NCBI GenBank assembly: GCA_016124535.1
Contig: WGNK01000035.1
Span: forward strand, 1 to 49,688
Direction: 5' to 3'
DNA from: Azospirillum sp.
Lineage (GTDB): Bacteria > Pseudomonadota > Alphaproteobacteria > Azospirillales > Azospirillaceae
Length of the DNA: 49,688 nt
Of the stretch, positions 49,501 to 49,688 are shown piece by piece. Under the pieces are notes generated by a model. It saw only the letters and a program-made list of their open reading frames with translations, was not told where the DNA came from and did not search any database. The position numbers and the translations under genes were made by a program. The number at the start of each line of letters is the position of its first letter. Within the stretch, counting starts at the first letter, position 1.

Positions 49501-49688
49501 ACGCTCACCTGTCTATAGAGGATCGTCGGCGGGGTTTCAAGCGGGAGCAGCGGTTCTCAGTGCGGCTGAGTCGCGGTTGCAGGTTGGCGGAGGGGTCGGC
49601 GGTGCGATAAATCGACTCGCCTCGACGATTTGGGCCTTCGCGGGCGACCGGAGGGCGATTCTCTGGCGGCGTGACCACGCTCGAAGAC

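Overview
The window is a GC-rich, gene-dense chromosomal segment of an alphaproteobacterium, most likely from Rhodospirillales or a nearby order. The evidence is high GC at third codon positions, a MucR/Ros zinc-finger regulator next to a PraR-like XRE regulator, the ffh-rpsP-rimM-trmD-rplS block, a split mutA/mutB methylmalonyl-CoA mutase, TRAP and Dpp transporters, and a family of GC-rich intergenic hairpin repeats built around CCAAAGG...CCTTTGG. No rRNA, CRISPR array, transposase, integrase or phage structural gene was seen. Genus-level placement is inference only.

Layout. 1-3.8 kb: the end of a TPR protein with 141-bp repeats, a DegS-like protease, a ChrA chromate transporter and an Lrp/AsnC regulator. 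4-9.4 kb: a co-directional set of an ELM1-family protein, two 2-oxoglutarate/Fe(II) oxygenase-like proteins, a 637-residue protein of unknown family, and thioredoxin reductase. 9.5-15.5 kb: a full dppABCDF dipeptide importer operon followed by a GNAT acetyltransferase. 15.6-21.1 kb (minus strand): ffh, a VOC protein, rpsP, rimM, trmD, rplS and, only 23 nt further on, an orphan adenine DNA methyltransferase. 21.4-25.8 kb: a small YdcH-like protein, mnmA, a possible small membrane protein, and znuC-znuB-znuA with a convincing Zur-type operator on the znuA promoter. 25.9-26.8 kb (minus): mucR followed by a praR-like gene. 27.4-33.2 kb: an alpha/beta hydrolase, ligA, a small unknown gene and pbpC. 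33.2-36.4 kb (minus): a dctP-dctQ-dctM TRAP transporter with a palindromic operator candidate. 36.9-41 kb: gph (minus), then glmU and glmS. 41.07-44.34 kb: a three-gene accessory cassette (HEPN-like protein, ParA/MinD-like ATPase with an arginine in its P-loop, large P-loop NTPase) ending at a small terminator. 44.5-48.9 kb: mutA and mutB. 49.4 kb (minus): tRNA-Gly(CCC).

How the genes work together. glmU and glmS both feed UDP-GlcNAc synthesis, and pbpC acts on the peptidoglycan made from it. mutA and mutB form the B12-dependent mutase that converts methylmalonyl-CoA to succinyl-CoA. The znu genes make a complete zinc importer that appears zinc-repressed. The ffh-rplS block is translation and secretion housekeeping.

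Most novel candidates. First is the HEPN-like/KGGVGR-ATPase/P-loop NTPase cassette, which is AT-richer than its neighbours, tightly coupled and lies between housekeeping genes. It looks like a conflict or defence-type module, but that role is inference. Second is the ELM1-oxygenase-oxygenase-unknown cluster. Third is the regulatory and repeat architecture around znuBA.
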